Program-made: the position numbers and the translations under genes
The notes under the pieces: model-generated
Seen by the model: the letters and a program-made list of their open reading frames with translations, nothing else
Databases searched by the model: none
What the model was told of the DNA's origin: nothing
Assembly: GCA_023136725.1 (NCBI GenBank)
Contig: JAGLQR010000011.1
Coordinates: 1-15,749 of the forward strand
DNA from: Candidatus Aminicenantota bacterium
Lineage (GTDB): Bacteria > Acidobacteriota > Aminicenantia > UBA2199
DNA: 15,749 nucleotides
Direction of reading: 5' to 3'
Shown here: positions 1-7,908 of the stretch, piece after piece
Layout: every line of letters begins with the position of its first letter
How positions within the stretch are numbered: the first letter of the stretch is position 1

Positions 1-613
1 TTACAGATCATCAATTGTTTACGGGGATTCTGAAACCGGTAGAAGCACCCTTTTTAATGCTGTGTATTATCCTGTCAAAATGGCTATTTTTCTAAAAAAC
101 ACATACAGGAATGACATCCTCCGGAAGGGGGGAGAGAAGGCAAAGCAGATGGGAGTCCGGATAGATGAGGACGGGGGCATCTTTCTACCGATAAGGATGG
201 AAAAAAAGAGTGGCGGTACAATTAACCTGATCCCGATCAATTACTATACGGATGCATTTATCGCTATCATGGAAAACTCTGTAGATCCGGGTATTTTCCA
301 TATAATAAATAATTCCGATACAACACTGGATGATCTTACAGGCTTTTTCAGTAAATCATTCAATATAAAAGGATTCCGTTCTGTATCCAGAGAGGAATTA
401 AAAGAGGAACCACTCAATGCACTTGAGATCCTTTTCAGTGAATATTTGAAAATGTACGGGCCGTATATACGGGATATCCGGAGATTCGACAATAAGATAT
501 CAGAAAAGATCTTATCTAAAAGGAATATCAAATGTCCGGAATTTGATCTGGATATTTTTTCCAAATGTATGAATTATGCCATTTCCGTAAACTGGAAAAA
601 CCCATGGCAATAA
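1..613 (+). CDS. Extended SDR-family NAD(P)-dependent oxidoreductase, 3' part only
   Basis: The reading frame is open from base 2 and carries on upstream of the window, so this is the C-terminal ~203 residues of a longer protein ending in TAA at 611-613. The first visible residues, YRSSIVYGDSETGRS, match the segment of extended short-chain dehydrogenases that follows the catalytic YxxxK by about 25 residues (usually R-P-x-x-V-Y-G-D). The NAD(P)-binding GxxGxxG and the catalytic Tyr/Lys would lie outside the window. The rest is the variable substrate-binding half, with a late segment (KCPEFDLDIFSKCMNYAI) of the kind found at the end of thioester-reductase or epimerase-like SDRs. A GTG at 62 is an internal codon, not a start. 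The substrate cannot be told. It converges on the next gene across 31 bases. The family is fairly sure and the subfamily is not. Confidence 0.72.
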   Translation, partial: YRSSIVYGDSETGRSTLFNAVYYPVKMAIFLKNTYRNDILRKGGEKAKQMGVRIDEDGGIFLPIRMEKKSGGTINLIPINYYTDAFIAIMENSVDPGIFHIINNSDTTLDDLTGFFSKSFNIKGFRSVSREELKEEPLNALEILFSEYLKMYGPYIRDIRRFDNKISEKILSKRNIKCPEFDLDIFSKCMNYAISVNWKNPWQ

Positions 614-644
614 GATCGGACAATCTGATTTTAATCAGGAAGAT

Positions 645-1802
645 TTATTTAACCTCTGTACACTTTGTATTTTCAGAATAATCGGCAAACCTTTTTACGG
701 CATCATCCAGAGTACTGCCAAACCTCTTAAAAACAGGTTCATAATTACCTGCTACAAAATTCTTTCTAATATATGAACTATTAAACTCATAAGAATATGT
801 TTTCATTAAATTATCTACAGAGCCATCCACATCAGTATGAATACTCAGCATTTTAACAGGTGTCGAGCATGAGAAATCAGTCTTGTTTAAGTCGATTGTT
901 TTAATTTTTGCCGATTTTTTTGTTTTAAAATATACCTTATTGTCCTTAAGATCACATATATATGACCATTGTGTCCCGCTCCAGCTGAAAACATCAAGTA
1001 TAGAAAACCCATATTCAACTCCATTTGACTTAGCAGAATCATATTCAGACAGCATTTTTGCACCACAGACAAATGTGGGCATCTTTTTATCCTTCAGATC
1101 GATTAACTTTTCGCCACCAAAACCTTTATATTCTTTCAATCGGTTAATCTCTTTCTTATAAGTTGAGTTTTCGAGTACAGGGTACGGCATATCTTTGCCT
1201 GAATGAATCACTATCTCTCCATCAATGAATTCTATTGCTGCCGTATTACCTGTCCTGTCTGCTGTAAAAAAATGCCAGCTCCAGCCATCAATGCTGAAAT
1301 TATGAGCACTTTTAATCACCTGGTCAACTGATGAGAAATTATCGAGTGCATACTGCATCCACAACATCATAAATATTGCAGGTTTTTTTTTATCAACCGG
1401 GAACTTTGTTCCGACAAGGGACATTTCAACTATGAATAATCCCTCCTCATTTACCCCTCCGTCAGGGAAATCCCGGTATTTTGCAAATGTTATTGAACCG
1501 AATTTAGAAACCCAGTCAATAGAAGGGTTTGGAATTTTTTTCCCATAAGCAAGTTCCTGCCATGACATTGAACTTTTTTGTACACCCCGTTTATTTATTA
1601 TAACAAGTCCGGGCTTATGTTTTCCCGAATCCAGATTATGCCCGACAATCCTATGATTCCCTTTATTCAACATAAATGTTGAGCAACTATGCAATTGAAT
1701 TGAACTGCTACGGACAAATATAATAACCAGAAAAAGAATAAAAACAGAAAACAATAAAGTATCTAAAAAACTACTCTTCCCTTTAGTTATGGTTTTTCCC
1801 AC
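645..1802 (-). CDS. Exported choloylglycine hydrolase-family (linear amide C-N hydrolase) protein
   Basis: A 385-residue Ntn-hydrolase of the bile-salt hydrolase/penicillin V acylase family (PF02275-like), which cleaves linear amide bonds. Residues 13-30 form a hydrophobic signal or anchor segment. Cys40, in the motif HSCSTF, is the expected nucleophile, to be exposed as the N-terminal residue after cleavage, which would place the enzyme in the periplasm. Further family motifs are G54-H55-N-L-D58 (usually GRNxDW), the DWVSKFGSITF block near residue 96, and GGVNEEGL near 115 (usually GMNExGL). The Arg of GRNxD is a His here, so substrate use may differ from bile-salt hydrolases. The start is GTG, with GGAGG four bases upstream (1807-1811). 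It lies 98 bases downstream of the metal-pump gene on the same strand, so it may be read through from that operon or have its own weak promoter. The substrate is unknown; acyl amino acids, acyl-homoserine lactones or penicillin V are family possibilities. Confidence 0.82.
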   Translation of the reverse strand: MGKTITKGKSSFLDTLLFSVFILFLVIIFVRSSSIQLHSCSTFMLNKGNHRIVGHNLDSGKHKPGLVIINKRGVQKSSMSWQELAYGKKIPNPSIDWVSKFGSITFAKYRDFPDGGVNEEGLFIVEMSLVGTKFPVDKKKPAIFMMLWMQYALDNFSSVDQVIKSAHNFSIDGWSWHFFTADRTGNTAAIEFIDGEIVIHSGKDMPYPVLENSTYKKEINRLKEYKGFGGEKLIDLKDKKMPTFVCGAKMLSEYDSAKSNGVEYGFSILDVFSWSGTQWSYICDLKDNKVYFKTKKSAKIKTIDLNKTDFSCSTPVKMLSIHTDVDGSVDNLMKTYSYEFNSSYIRKNFVAGNYEPVFKRFGSTLDDAVKRFADYSENTKCTEVK

Positions 1803-1900
1803 AATTCCTCCATTATATTAATGAAACGAAAAACCATACAAATTGTTCCTCTGATAATAAACCTATATTGGTTCTGCCGGAATTATTATTGATCTGTCTT

Positions 1901-4900
1901 TTATTCAGGCTGTCTTTTCTCCTTATTATCACTAAACCATTTATAAAGAACCGGGATCAGTATCAATGTAAGAAATGTTGATGAGATAAGTCCGTTCACA
2001 ACAACTACTGCCAGAGGACGTTGTACCTCCGCGCCGATCCCTTGAGAAAGGAGAAGAGGGATCAGTCCGAGAACAGTGGTTAATGCGGTCATAAGTACCG
2101 GCCTCAGCCTTACAATACCACCACGTATAACTGCTTCATCCGGATCCATACCTTCCTGTATCAATCTGTTAATATATGATACAAGAACTACTCCATTCTG
2201 AACTGCTACACCGAACAATGCGATAAATCCGATCGATGCAGGGACAGAGAGATATTCCCGGAAGATGAAAAGCCCGAATATACCTCCGATCAGCCCCAGA
2301 GGGATATTCAGAATAATTAACAGAGCATTTTTAAGCGATCCAAATGTCAGGTAGAGAAGAAAAAGGATCAGGATAATTGCTATCGGTACAATGATTTTAA
2401 GCTTCGCCATCGCCCTTTCCTGATTTTCGAACTGCCCTCCGATCTCAACATAATATCCCGGTGGGAACTCAATACTATCCTTGATTATACTTTTTATATC
2501 AGAGACCACTCCTCCAAGATCCCGCCCCCGGATGTTAGCCTGGATGACCCACCTTCTCATATTTTTTTCTCTGTTGATCTGAATCGGGCCAGTCACATTT
2601 TTTACCTCTGCCAGCTGCGAAAGTTTTAAAAGTTCCCCGTTCCCCCCTTTTATAATAAGGTTCTTTATTGATTCCGGATCTTTTCTAAACTGTTCCTTAT
2701 ACCTTAAATTTATATCAAATCTTCTGGTGTTCAAGTATACCTGGTCGATCGACTCTCCTCCGATTGCGATCTCCACTTTTTCAAGAAGTTCTGAGACATT
2801 CACTCCATATCTGGAACAAGCCGACCTGTCCACTCTTACCTGAAGTTGTGGTTGACCGAAACTTTGTTCAAGAGAGAGATCAACGAGGCCTTCAACTTTA
2901 TCTATTTTATTTTTTATTTCTGTCGCTTTCTCCTTAAGAACCGCCAACTCCTCCCCGAATACCTTAATTGCTAATTCTGTTTTTGTTCCTGACAAAAGCT
3001 CATCGAAAGCATTTTGGATCGGTTGTGAAAAATTAAGCTGGATACCGGGAAATTCCGAAAGCCCGGACTCCATAGATTCAATCAGTGAAGCTTTATCCTT
3101 GAACCCGATCCATTCCGCTCTCGGGAAGAGTTCAATATGAACCTCGGCATAGTTGACCGGGTGAGGATGAGACCCTGTTTCCGGCCTCCCGATCCTTGAT
3201 ATTGTCTGTTTTACCTCTTCATATTTTGTTAGTTGTTTCTCGATCTTCATTATTGTTTCAGTAGCCTTCTCCAGTGAAATAGAAGGTGCCATGGATACTC
3301 CGATCAGGATAGAACCCTCTTCCAGTGTAGGGATGAACTCTGTTCCCAGATGAGGGATGAGAAGAATACTGATCAGAAAACTGATCGTGATGAACGAAAT
3401 TACGGTTTTTCTGAATTTCATGGCAATTAACAGAGTCGATTCATAAAGTGATCTTATGGCTTTAAAAAGAAAAAGCTCCCGGCTTTTCCCCGGCTTAAGC
3501 AGATATGTGGAAAGTGCCGGTGCCATGATCAATGCTGCAGCTATCGATCCGATCAATGCAAAGGAAATTGTGAAAGCAAGCGGTGAGAACATTTTTCCCT
3601 CAACTCCCTGTAGGGTGAAAATAGGGAGAAAAACAATGATTACTATCGCTATTGAGAAGACTATCGGCCTGCCTACTCCTCTTGCGGCCTCCCCTATCAG
3701 TTTTATCCTGTTTTTATCCTTGCTGGCCGGATCTGATAAAATCCTGAAGATATTTTCAACCATAACTATTGCCCCGTCCCCCAGCATTCCGATCCCGATC
3801 GCAATACCGCCAAGAGACATGAGATTTGCCGATAAGCCTGAAAACCCCATAAAGATCACGGAGATAAATGCACAAAAGGGTAAAGCCAGTAAGACTATAA
3901 AAGCACTCCTTACATTTCCCAGGAATACCATTAATACAACAAGAACCAGTATCACTCCGAGAAGGAGGGCATTCTTTACAGTTCCGGTCGCTTTTTTTAT
4001 CAGTTCTGCCTGTTCATAGTAAGGAATCAGATTTACTCCTTCCGGAAGAACTTTTTGAACCTGGGGAATTTTTTCATATAACCTCTCAATTACTTCAGAA
4101 GTATTCTCTCCGAATAACTGATATACAATCCCTGATACAACTTCTTCTTCTCCATTTCTAGTGACAACACCTCTCCTGATCTCATTCCCATATTTTACTT
4201 CTGCAATTTCAGATATCTTTACCGGAGTTCCATCAATAGTTTTCAAGTGAATATTTCTTATGTCTTCCAGGGTCTGTACGAGCCCGATCCCACGGACAAG
4301 ATATTCTTCAGAATTTATCACCAGGAATTGCGCTCCGACATTTCGGTTATTACCTTTTACAGCAGAAATCACATCCTCCAGATCAAGTTCATATTTCAGC
4401 AATGCATAAGGATCTATATTTATCTGATATTGAAGTACATGTCCGCCGATAGATAGTATATCTGTGACTCCCGGTACAGCCTGCAAATGAAATTTTATTA
4501 ACCAGTCATTAATCTCTCTCAAATAAGTATTCTTGTCTTTACCTCCTGTGTCAACATTGTTATCAATTGTCAGATAATATATAAATATCTGGCCCAGGCC
4601 GGTTGATATCGGTCCTAACGAAGGAGCCTCATCCATTTCCGGAAGAGAAGCAGAAACACTCTGCAGCCTTTCACTGACGATCTGCCTTGCGAAATAAATA
4701 TCGACACTGTCCTTGAAATAGACATAGATCACAGCCATTCCAAAAGCCGATGTTGACTTGACAAGAGTGACATCAGGCAGGCCGTTCATAGCTGACTCTA
4801 TGGGGAAAGTTATCAGCCTTTCTATTTCTTCGGGTGCCATTCCATGGGCTTCGGCAAATACCGGGACCATGATTGGAGATATATCAGGAAATGCATCAAC

Positions 4901-5005
4901 CGGTAATTCCTTATACTGAAACACTCCACCAACAAAAACACCAATTATTAAAATTATTACAATCAGTCTGTGCTTTATAGAAATATCAATTAGCCTGTTA
5001 ATCAT
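1901..5005 (-). CDS. Heavy-metal efflux RND permease, CzcA/CusA family
   Basis: The inner-membrane, proton-driven pump of a three-part metal exporter, about 1034 residues, the normal family length. It opens with a transmembrane segment and the HME-type signature ELPVDAFPDIS (near residue 35). TM4 reads GIGMLGDGAIVMVENIF, carrying the proton-relay Asp and Glu (D412 and E419 counted from the upstream GTG). The Asp six residues before D412, typical of CzcA (ALDFG), is Gly here. The three CusA methionines that carry Cu/Ag align by eye with Gly, Tyr and Glu, so a copper/silver role is not supported. Porter-domain motifs such as SHPHPVNYAEVHIELFP are CzcA-like. The ATG at 5005 is preferred because AGAGG lies five bases upstream; a GTG six bases earlier (5011) is an alternative. 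It starts 12 bases after the adaptor stop, so the two are translationally coupled. The family is certain; the metal is not. Confidence 0.95.
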   Translation of the reverse strand: MINRLIDISIKHRLIVIILIIGVFVGGVFQYKELPVDAFPDISPIMVPVFAEAHGMAPEEIERLITFPIESAMNGLPDVTLVKSTSAFGMAVIYVYFKDSVDIYFARQIVSERLQSVSASLPEMDEAPSLGPISTGLGQIFIYYLTIDNNVDTGGKDKNTYLREINDWLIKFHLQAVPGVTDILSIGGHVLQYQINIDPYALLKYELDLEDVISAVKGNNRNVGAQFLVINSEEYLVRGIGLVQTLEDIRNIHLKTIDGTPVKISEIAEVKYGNEIRRGVVTRNGEEEVVSGIVYQLFGENTSEVIERLYEKIPQVQKVLPEGVNLIPYYEQAELIKKATGTVKNALLLGVILVLVVLMVFLGNVRSAFIVLLALPFCAFISVIFMGFSGLSANLMSLGGIAIGIGMLGDGAIVMVENIFRILSDPASKDKNRIKLIGEAARGVGRPIVFSIAIVIIVFLPIFTLQGVEGKMFSPLAFTISFALIGSIAAALIMAPALSTYLLKPGKSRELFLFKAIRSLYESTLLIAMKFRKTVISFITISFLISILLIPHLGTEFIPTLEEGSILIGVSMAPSISLEKATETIMKIEKQLTKYEEVKQTISRIGRPETGSHPHPVNYAEVHIELFPRAEWIGFKDKASLIESMESGLSEFPGIQLNFSQPIQNAFDELLSGTKTELAIKVFGEELAVLKEKATEIKNKIDKVEGLVDLSLEQSFGQPQLQVRVDRSACSRYGVNVSELLEKVEIAIGGESIDQVYLNTRRFDINLRYKEQFRKDPESIKNLIIKGGNGELLKLSQLAEVKNVTGPIQINREKNMRRWVIQANIRGRDLGGVVSDIKSIIKDSIEFPPGYYVEIGGQFENQERAMAKLKIIVPIAIILILFLLYLTFGSLKNALLIILNIPLGLIGGIFGLFIFREYLSVPASIGFIALFGVAVQNGVVLVSYINRLIQEGMDPDEAVIRGGIVRLRPVLMTALTTVLGLIPLLLSQGIGAEVQRPLAVVVVNGLISSTFLTLILIPVLYKWFSDNKEKRQPE

Positions 5006-5010
5006 TCTCA

Positions 5011-5015
5011 CCTCT
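5011..5015 (-). promoter_or_regulatory. Ribosome binding site that decides the RND pump start
   Basis: On the minus strand AGAGG is followed by TGAGA and ATG, the same 5-base spacing and nearly the same bases as at the adaptor gene. It favours the ATG at 5005 over the GTG at 5011, which overlaps the ribosome binding site. Confidence 0.6.
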
Positions 5016-5017
5016 GC

Positions 5018-6022
5018 TCAATGGCCATGCCCTGCATGTCCATCCATTGTGCTGGTTATGATCCTGGCCTTTATTTCGAAAGATCCTTTTCTGACATATT
5101 TGTCGCCTGGCTTGAGACCATGTGTTATCTCAATGAAAGTCCCGTTTTTTCGCCCTGTGACAATATGAACGATATGAAACTCATTTTCCTCCTCAGGTAC
5201 GAATAAAACAGGCTCATCATTTAAGAACTGGATCGACTCTGAATAAACAACCGGAACTTTAACCTTAGATATTATCCTGATCTCACCCTTAACAAATCCT
5301 CCGGGGAGCCATATATTCTCCCCATTTTTTAACAAAGCCCTGACTGTCATATTCCTTGTATTTCTGTCAACTACAGGGATAATGGATATTACTTTGCAGG
5401 TTGCTGATCTTTCCCCGTTAATCGAAATCAATTTCACATCCATACCTTTGTTAAAATTTCTAATACTATCAGGGAAGACATTCAAATGGACCCAGAGGGT
5501 TGACAGATCCGCTATCTCAAAGATCACACGACCTTCACCTGCAAACTCGCCCTGCGCAATATCTCTTTTTGTAACAATTCCGGAAAGGTCGGAAATTATA
5601 TCGTAGTTCGTTAAACTTTCATTACTCTGGATCTTTGCGAGAATTTCGCCTTTACGAACTGCATCTCCTTCACTTTTATATATTTTTTTTACAATACCGG
5701 GGAACCGGGGTATTACTCTGCTGTGTTTCTCTTCATTGAAACACACCTCACCGGGGAATAACTCTTTTTTGTCGATCTGCTCCAATGCTACCTGCTCTAT
5801 TGTTATCCCGGCAAGTTTTATTGCCTCTTTTGAGAGGACAACATGATCCGCCTCACCTTCATGGTCCTGCTCATCAGGAATTTCACCTTCGTCCTTATGA
5901 TTGATGACATTACTCTGTTCTTTAGCCTCATTGTCTTTATTTATCGAACAATTTATAATAATAAACACAAATATTCCGATCAAAAGTATAATACCTGCAT
6001 TACTTTTTATATTATTTCTCAT
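5018..6022 (-). CDS. Periplasmic adaptor (membrane fusion) subunit of the metal efflux pump, CzcB/CusB family
   Basis: The adaptor joins the RND pump to the outer-membrane channel. From the preferred ATG it is 334 residues. A hydrophobic segment (about residues 10-24) ends at Cys25 in IIINCS, a loose lipobox with Asn at -1, so it may be a lipoprotein. An acidic, His-containing linker follows (about 30-60). The lipoyl/barrel-sandwich halves are seen in FPGIVKKIYKSEGDAVRKGEIL and DLSGIVTKRDIAQGEF, then the beta-barrel segment LSTLWVHLNVFPDSI. The C terminus ends HAGHGH, which could bind metal. A GTG two codons upstream (6028) is possible, but AGGAG sits five bases before the ATG at 6022, so the ATG is favoured. 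The start overlaps the end of the upstream TolC-like gene by 11 bases, indicating coupled translation in one mRNA. Confidence 0.92.
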   Translation of the reverse strand: MRNNIKSNAGIILLIGIFVFIIINCSINKDNEAKEQSNVINHKDEGEIPDEQDHEGEADHVVLSKEAIKLAGITIEQVALEQIDKKELFPGEVCFNEEKHSRVIPRFPGIVKKIYKSEGDAVRKGEILAKIQSNESLTNYDIISDLSGIVTKRDIAQGEFAGEGRVIFEIADLSTLWVHLNVFPDSIRNFNKGMDVKLISINGERSATCKVISIIPVVDRNTRNMTVRALLKNGENIWLPGGFVKGEIRIISKVKVPVVYSESIQFLNDEPVLFVPEEENEFHIVHIVTGRKNGTFIEITHGLKPGDKYVRKGSFEIKARIITSTMDGHAGHGH

Positions 6023-7310
6023 TTTCACTCCTGTTAACCGTTATATTAAGTATCCTACCGTTCAGCCTTTCAATTTCAGCCAATTCTATCCTCCGGTCAC
6101 GGATACTCCGAATATATTCTTCATTGATCTCGTACACAGAATCATAAACATCAATAACGTCAAGATAGTCGGATCTGCCCATGGCATAAGCTTCCGATAT
6201 TATCATCAATGTTTTTTCTGATTCGGGGATGATCTCATCTTTATAAATTTTAGTGTTTTCCAGCTCTGTTATTAAAATTCTGAATTTTGCTGTTAGTTCA
6301 GACCTTATTCTCAATACTTCAGATTTCAGTTCTGCAGCAGCTTTATCCACAAGATACCCGGCTGTTGACACTCCACCCTTATTTGTGTCAAATATAGGAA
6401 CAGGTATGGATATACCAGCAGTAAAAGCGGTTAATCCTGTCTCAGAATGCCGTTTGATCCCGCCTGATATAGAAATATCCGGAATTCTTATTGCTTTCTC
6501 AAGCCTGAGCTCAACTTCATGCTGTTTAATCTCTTTCTTCAGCACAGCAAGATCAGGATTAAGATCTGATATTTTATTCATTTCATCACTAATTATGAAT
6601 TTCTCCCATTCTGAGTATCCAGCAATAACTGATTGGTATGAAAATGTATCTTCACCCCAGAGTGAGGCCAGATATAATCCTGTTGAATAGAACTCCGAAA
6701 CTGCCGATTTCAGATCTGTCTTACATCTGAGTAAATATATTTTTATCCTGGATAATTCTAAAAGCGATGTTTTCCCTGCTCTTACCCTTTTAAGAATCTG
6801 TAACTTAAAATTCTCTATCTGACTTGTCTGCTTTTTTTTCAAAGCAATTTTTTCCTGAAGAAAGCAAAGTTCATAAAACTTTATTTTTGCCTCCAGCAAA
6901 AGGTCTGCTACCTTTTTATTAAGCATCAGTTCTGAAATTGTTTTTTCCACTTTTGCTATCCTGACAGACAGGGATCTCTTGTTTCCGGTGGGGATCTCCT
7001 GACTTAACAATGCTGTATACTCTGACCGGCCGAATCCGCTCAGTTCCCCGCCTCCGGCAAAATTTTCAAGTTCAAATTCAAATTCCGGATTAGCTAATCT
7101 TGACTGCTGATAAATTCTTCCATCCTTTGATTTGACCTCATATCTCAATGCCGCAAGATCCGGATTCCCTCCGAGCACTTTTAATAAAACTGCATTCAGG
7201 GTCAGATCATTATTATTCTCCTGAATATTCGAATGGAGAGAAAACGGTATTAGCAGGATCACTAATACAATCGGGGTAACACTAAAAACCTTATATGATT
7301 TTCCAAACAT
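6012..7310 (-). CDS. Outer-membrane efflux channel, TolC/CzcC family
   Basis: 432 residues, with an N-terminal signal peptide (hydrophobic about 10-25, likely cleaved near residue 27). The mature protein has the two-fold repeated pattern of outer-membrane efflux proteins: a first helix pair with GNPDLAALRYEV and the LANPEFEFELEN motif, then a second half with LNPDLAVLKKEI and the ISGGIKR/ISIPVPIFDTNKG region, which corresponds to the conserved (P)xFDxxxG turn. Long stretches predicted as coiled coil lie between them. The substrate leaves the cell through this trimeric channel after passing the adaptor and pump encoded downstream. GGAGG lies five bases before the ATG (7316-7320). It is the second gene of the four-gene operon, 56 bases after the small exported protein, and overlaps the adaptor start. 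Being metal-type (CzcC-like) rather than drug-type is inferred from the neighbouring HME-RND genes. Confidence 0.93.
   Translation of the reverse strand: MFGKSYKVFSVTPIVLVILLIPFSLHSNIQENNNDLTLNAVLLKVLGGNPDLAALRYEVKSKDGRIYQQSRLANPEFEFELENFAGGGELSGFGRSEYTALLSQEIPTGNKRSLSVRIAKVEKTISELMLNKKVADLLLEAKIKFYELCFLQEKIALKKKQTSQIENFKLQILKRVRAGKTSLLELSRIKIYLLRCKTDLKSAVSEFYSTGLYLASLWGEDTFSYQSVIAGYSEWEKFIISDEMNKISDLNPDLAVLKKEIKQHEVELRLEKAIRIPDISISGGIKRHSETGLTAFTAGISIPVPIFDTNKGGVSTAGYLVDKAAAELKSEVLRIRSELTAKFRILITELENTKIYKDEIIPESEKTLMIISEAYAMGRSDYLDVIDVYDSVYEINEEYIRSIRDRRIELAEIERLNGRILNITVNRSENEK
6028..6032 (-). promoter_or_regulatory. Ribosome binding site that decides the adaptor start
   Basis: On the minus strand AGGAG is followed by TGAAA and ATG, giving ideal 5-base spacing to the ATG at 6022. 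The in-frame GTG at 6028 overlaps the Shine-Dalgarno itself and has none of its own, so the ATG is the more likely start. Confidence 0.65.
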
Positions 7311-7342
7311 ATTATCCTCCTAATTTAATTTTGAGTAGTTTC

Positions 7343-7362
7343 TTCCCCGGATAGAGGGGGAA
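7343..7362 (-). other. Intercistronic hairpin between the Cys/His-rich protein and the TolC-like gene
   Basis: TTCCCC at 7343-7348 pairs with GGGGAA at 7357-7362 around an 8-base loop. On the minus strand it starts four bases after the stop codon of the small protein and lies upstream of the TolC ribosome binding site. No T-run follows it, so it is more likely an mRNA-stability or processing element than a terminator. Confidence 0.35.
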
Positions 7363-7366
7363 AATA

Positions 7367-7777
7367 TCAGATCAGGAGGACAACTTTTGCAAAAGTCTTG
7401 CACACAGGAAGACCGGGGAATTTGTCTGAGAATCTCCCTGACACAGCCGGGATCAGACTAAGCTTTTCTATTCCTGAATTAAAATAGGTGATGGAATCGA
7501 TCTTCTCTTTTACATAAATTCTTGAAATTAGAATTGTTATATTTCTAATCTGAATAGGAATATCAATACAGGTATGACAATCTTCTGCTTCATGGATAGA
7601 GCATGATTGTTCTTCATTGGATACTTTACCACCATGAACTGAGTCGTGAAATTCACCGGTAACAATATTTGTATTCCCGTTCTCATGACGGCATAGGACA
7701 AGATCAGAATATGAGTTCATACCGGTAACAAGAACAAATATTATTGCGATTATTCTGATCAATCTCTTATTTTTCAT
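7367..7777 (-). CDS. Small Cys/His-rich exported protein leading the metal efflux operon
   Basis: 136 residues. A positively charged start and hydrophobic stretch (about 6-20) end at a signal-peptidase-like site near SYS (22-24). The mature part carries clustered metal-ligand residues: C29 and H31 (LCRHENGN), H44 and H48, then C59, H62, C67, H68 and C70 in CSIHEAEDCHTCIDIP, and a lone C126 near a hydrophobic C terminus (KVVLLI). It is the first gene of the operon, ahead of the TolC-like channel. Small exported Cys/His proteins with a C-x-x-C-x-D-I-P-like core are, from memory, found beside czcCBA-type operons, but I know no assigned function. A periplasmic metal binder, sensor or chaperone is inferred from ligand content and position. 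There is no clear Shine-Dalgarno before the ATG. The gene is probably real because of the signal peptide and operon position. Confidence 0.75.
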   Translation of the reverse strand: MKNKRLIRIIAIIFVLVTGMNSYSDLVLCRHENGNTNIVTGEFHDSVHGGKVSNEEQSCSIHEAEDCHTCIDIPIQIRNITILISRIYVKEKIDSITYFNSGIEKLSLIPAVSGRFSDKFPGLPVCKTFAKVVLLI

Positions 7778-7790
7778 GACTTAATTGATT

Positions 7791-7819
7791 TATATAACAT
7801 AAATCGGACAAATTGCGAA
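7791..7819 (-). promoter_or_regulatory. Candidate promoter of the metal efflux operon
   Basis: On the minus strand TTCGCA (7814-7819) is separated by 17 bases from TATATA (7791-7796). Each hexamer matches the sigma70 consensus at four of six positions. Initiation would fall about seven bases before the ATG of the small exported protein, giving a very short leader, which fits the missing Shine-Dalgarno. The -35 overlaps an inverted repeat. This is a pattern match only. Confidence 0.35.
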
Positions 7820-7844
7820 ATTTGACCTGTCTATGGGGACAGGT
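7809..7844. promoter_or_regulatory. Two adjoining inverted repeats upstream of the metal efflux operon (candidate operators)
   Basis: CAAATT-GCGA-AATTTG (7809-7824) is a perfect 6-bp dyad. Directly abutting it is ACCTGTC-TATGGG-GACAGGT (7825-7844), a perfect 7-bp dyad. They sit 32-67 bases upstream of the first gene of the pump operon, and the first covers the candidate -35. Metal-responsive regulators such as MerR- or ArsR-type proteins bind dyads in such places, but no regulator gene for this operon is in the window. The second dyad could also form a hairpin after the aminotransferase gene, but it lacks a T-run. Confidence 0.4.
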
Positions 7845-7908
7845 ACTTTATCGTTCTATAAACATTTTGAAATACCATAATTCAATCGTGAAGTTCAACA
7901 GGGGAAAT

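Noticed and set aside
625..638. Hairpin CTGAT-TTTA-ATCAG after the first gene
   Set aside because: The stem has only five mostly AT pairs and no clean T-run, which is too weak to call a terminator.
1791..1850. Possible TATAAT promoter just upstream of the amidase gene
   Set aside because: The -10 would put initiation inside the ribosome binding site, and the best -35 match is only three of six bases, so it is not supported as a promoter.
3456..4019. Long plus-strand ORF (187 codons) opposite the RND pump gene
   Set aside because: It lies wholly inside a well-supported gene on the other strand, has low-complexity Ile/Thr/Ala-rich sequence and no ribosome binding site. It is a shadow frame.
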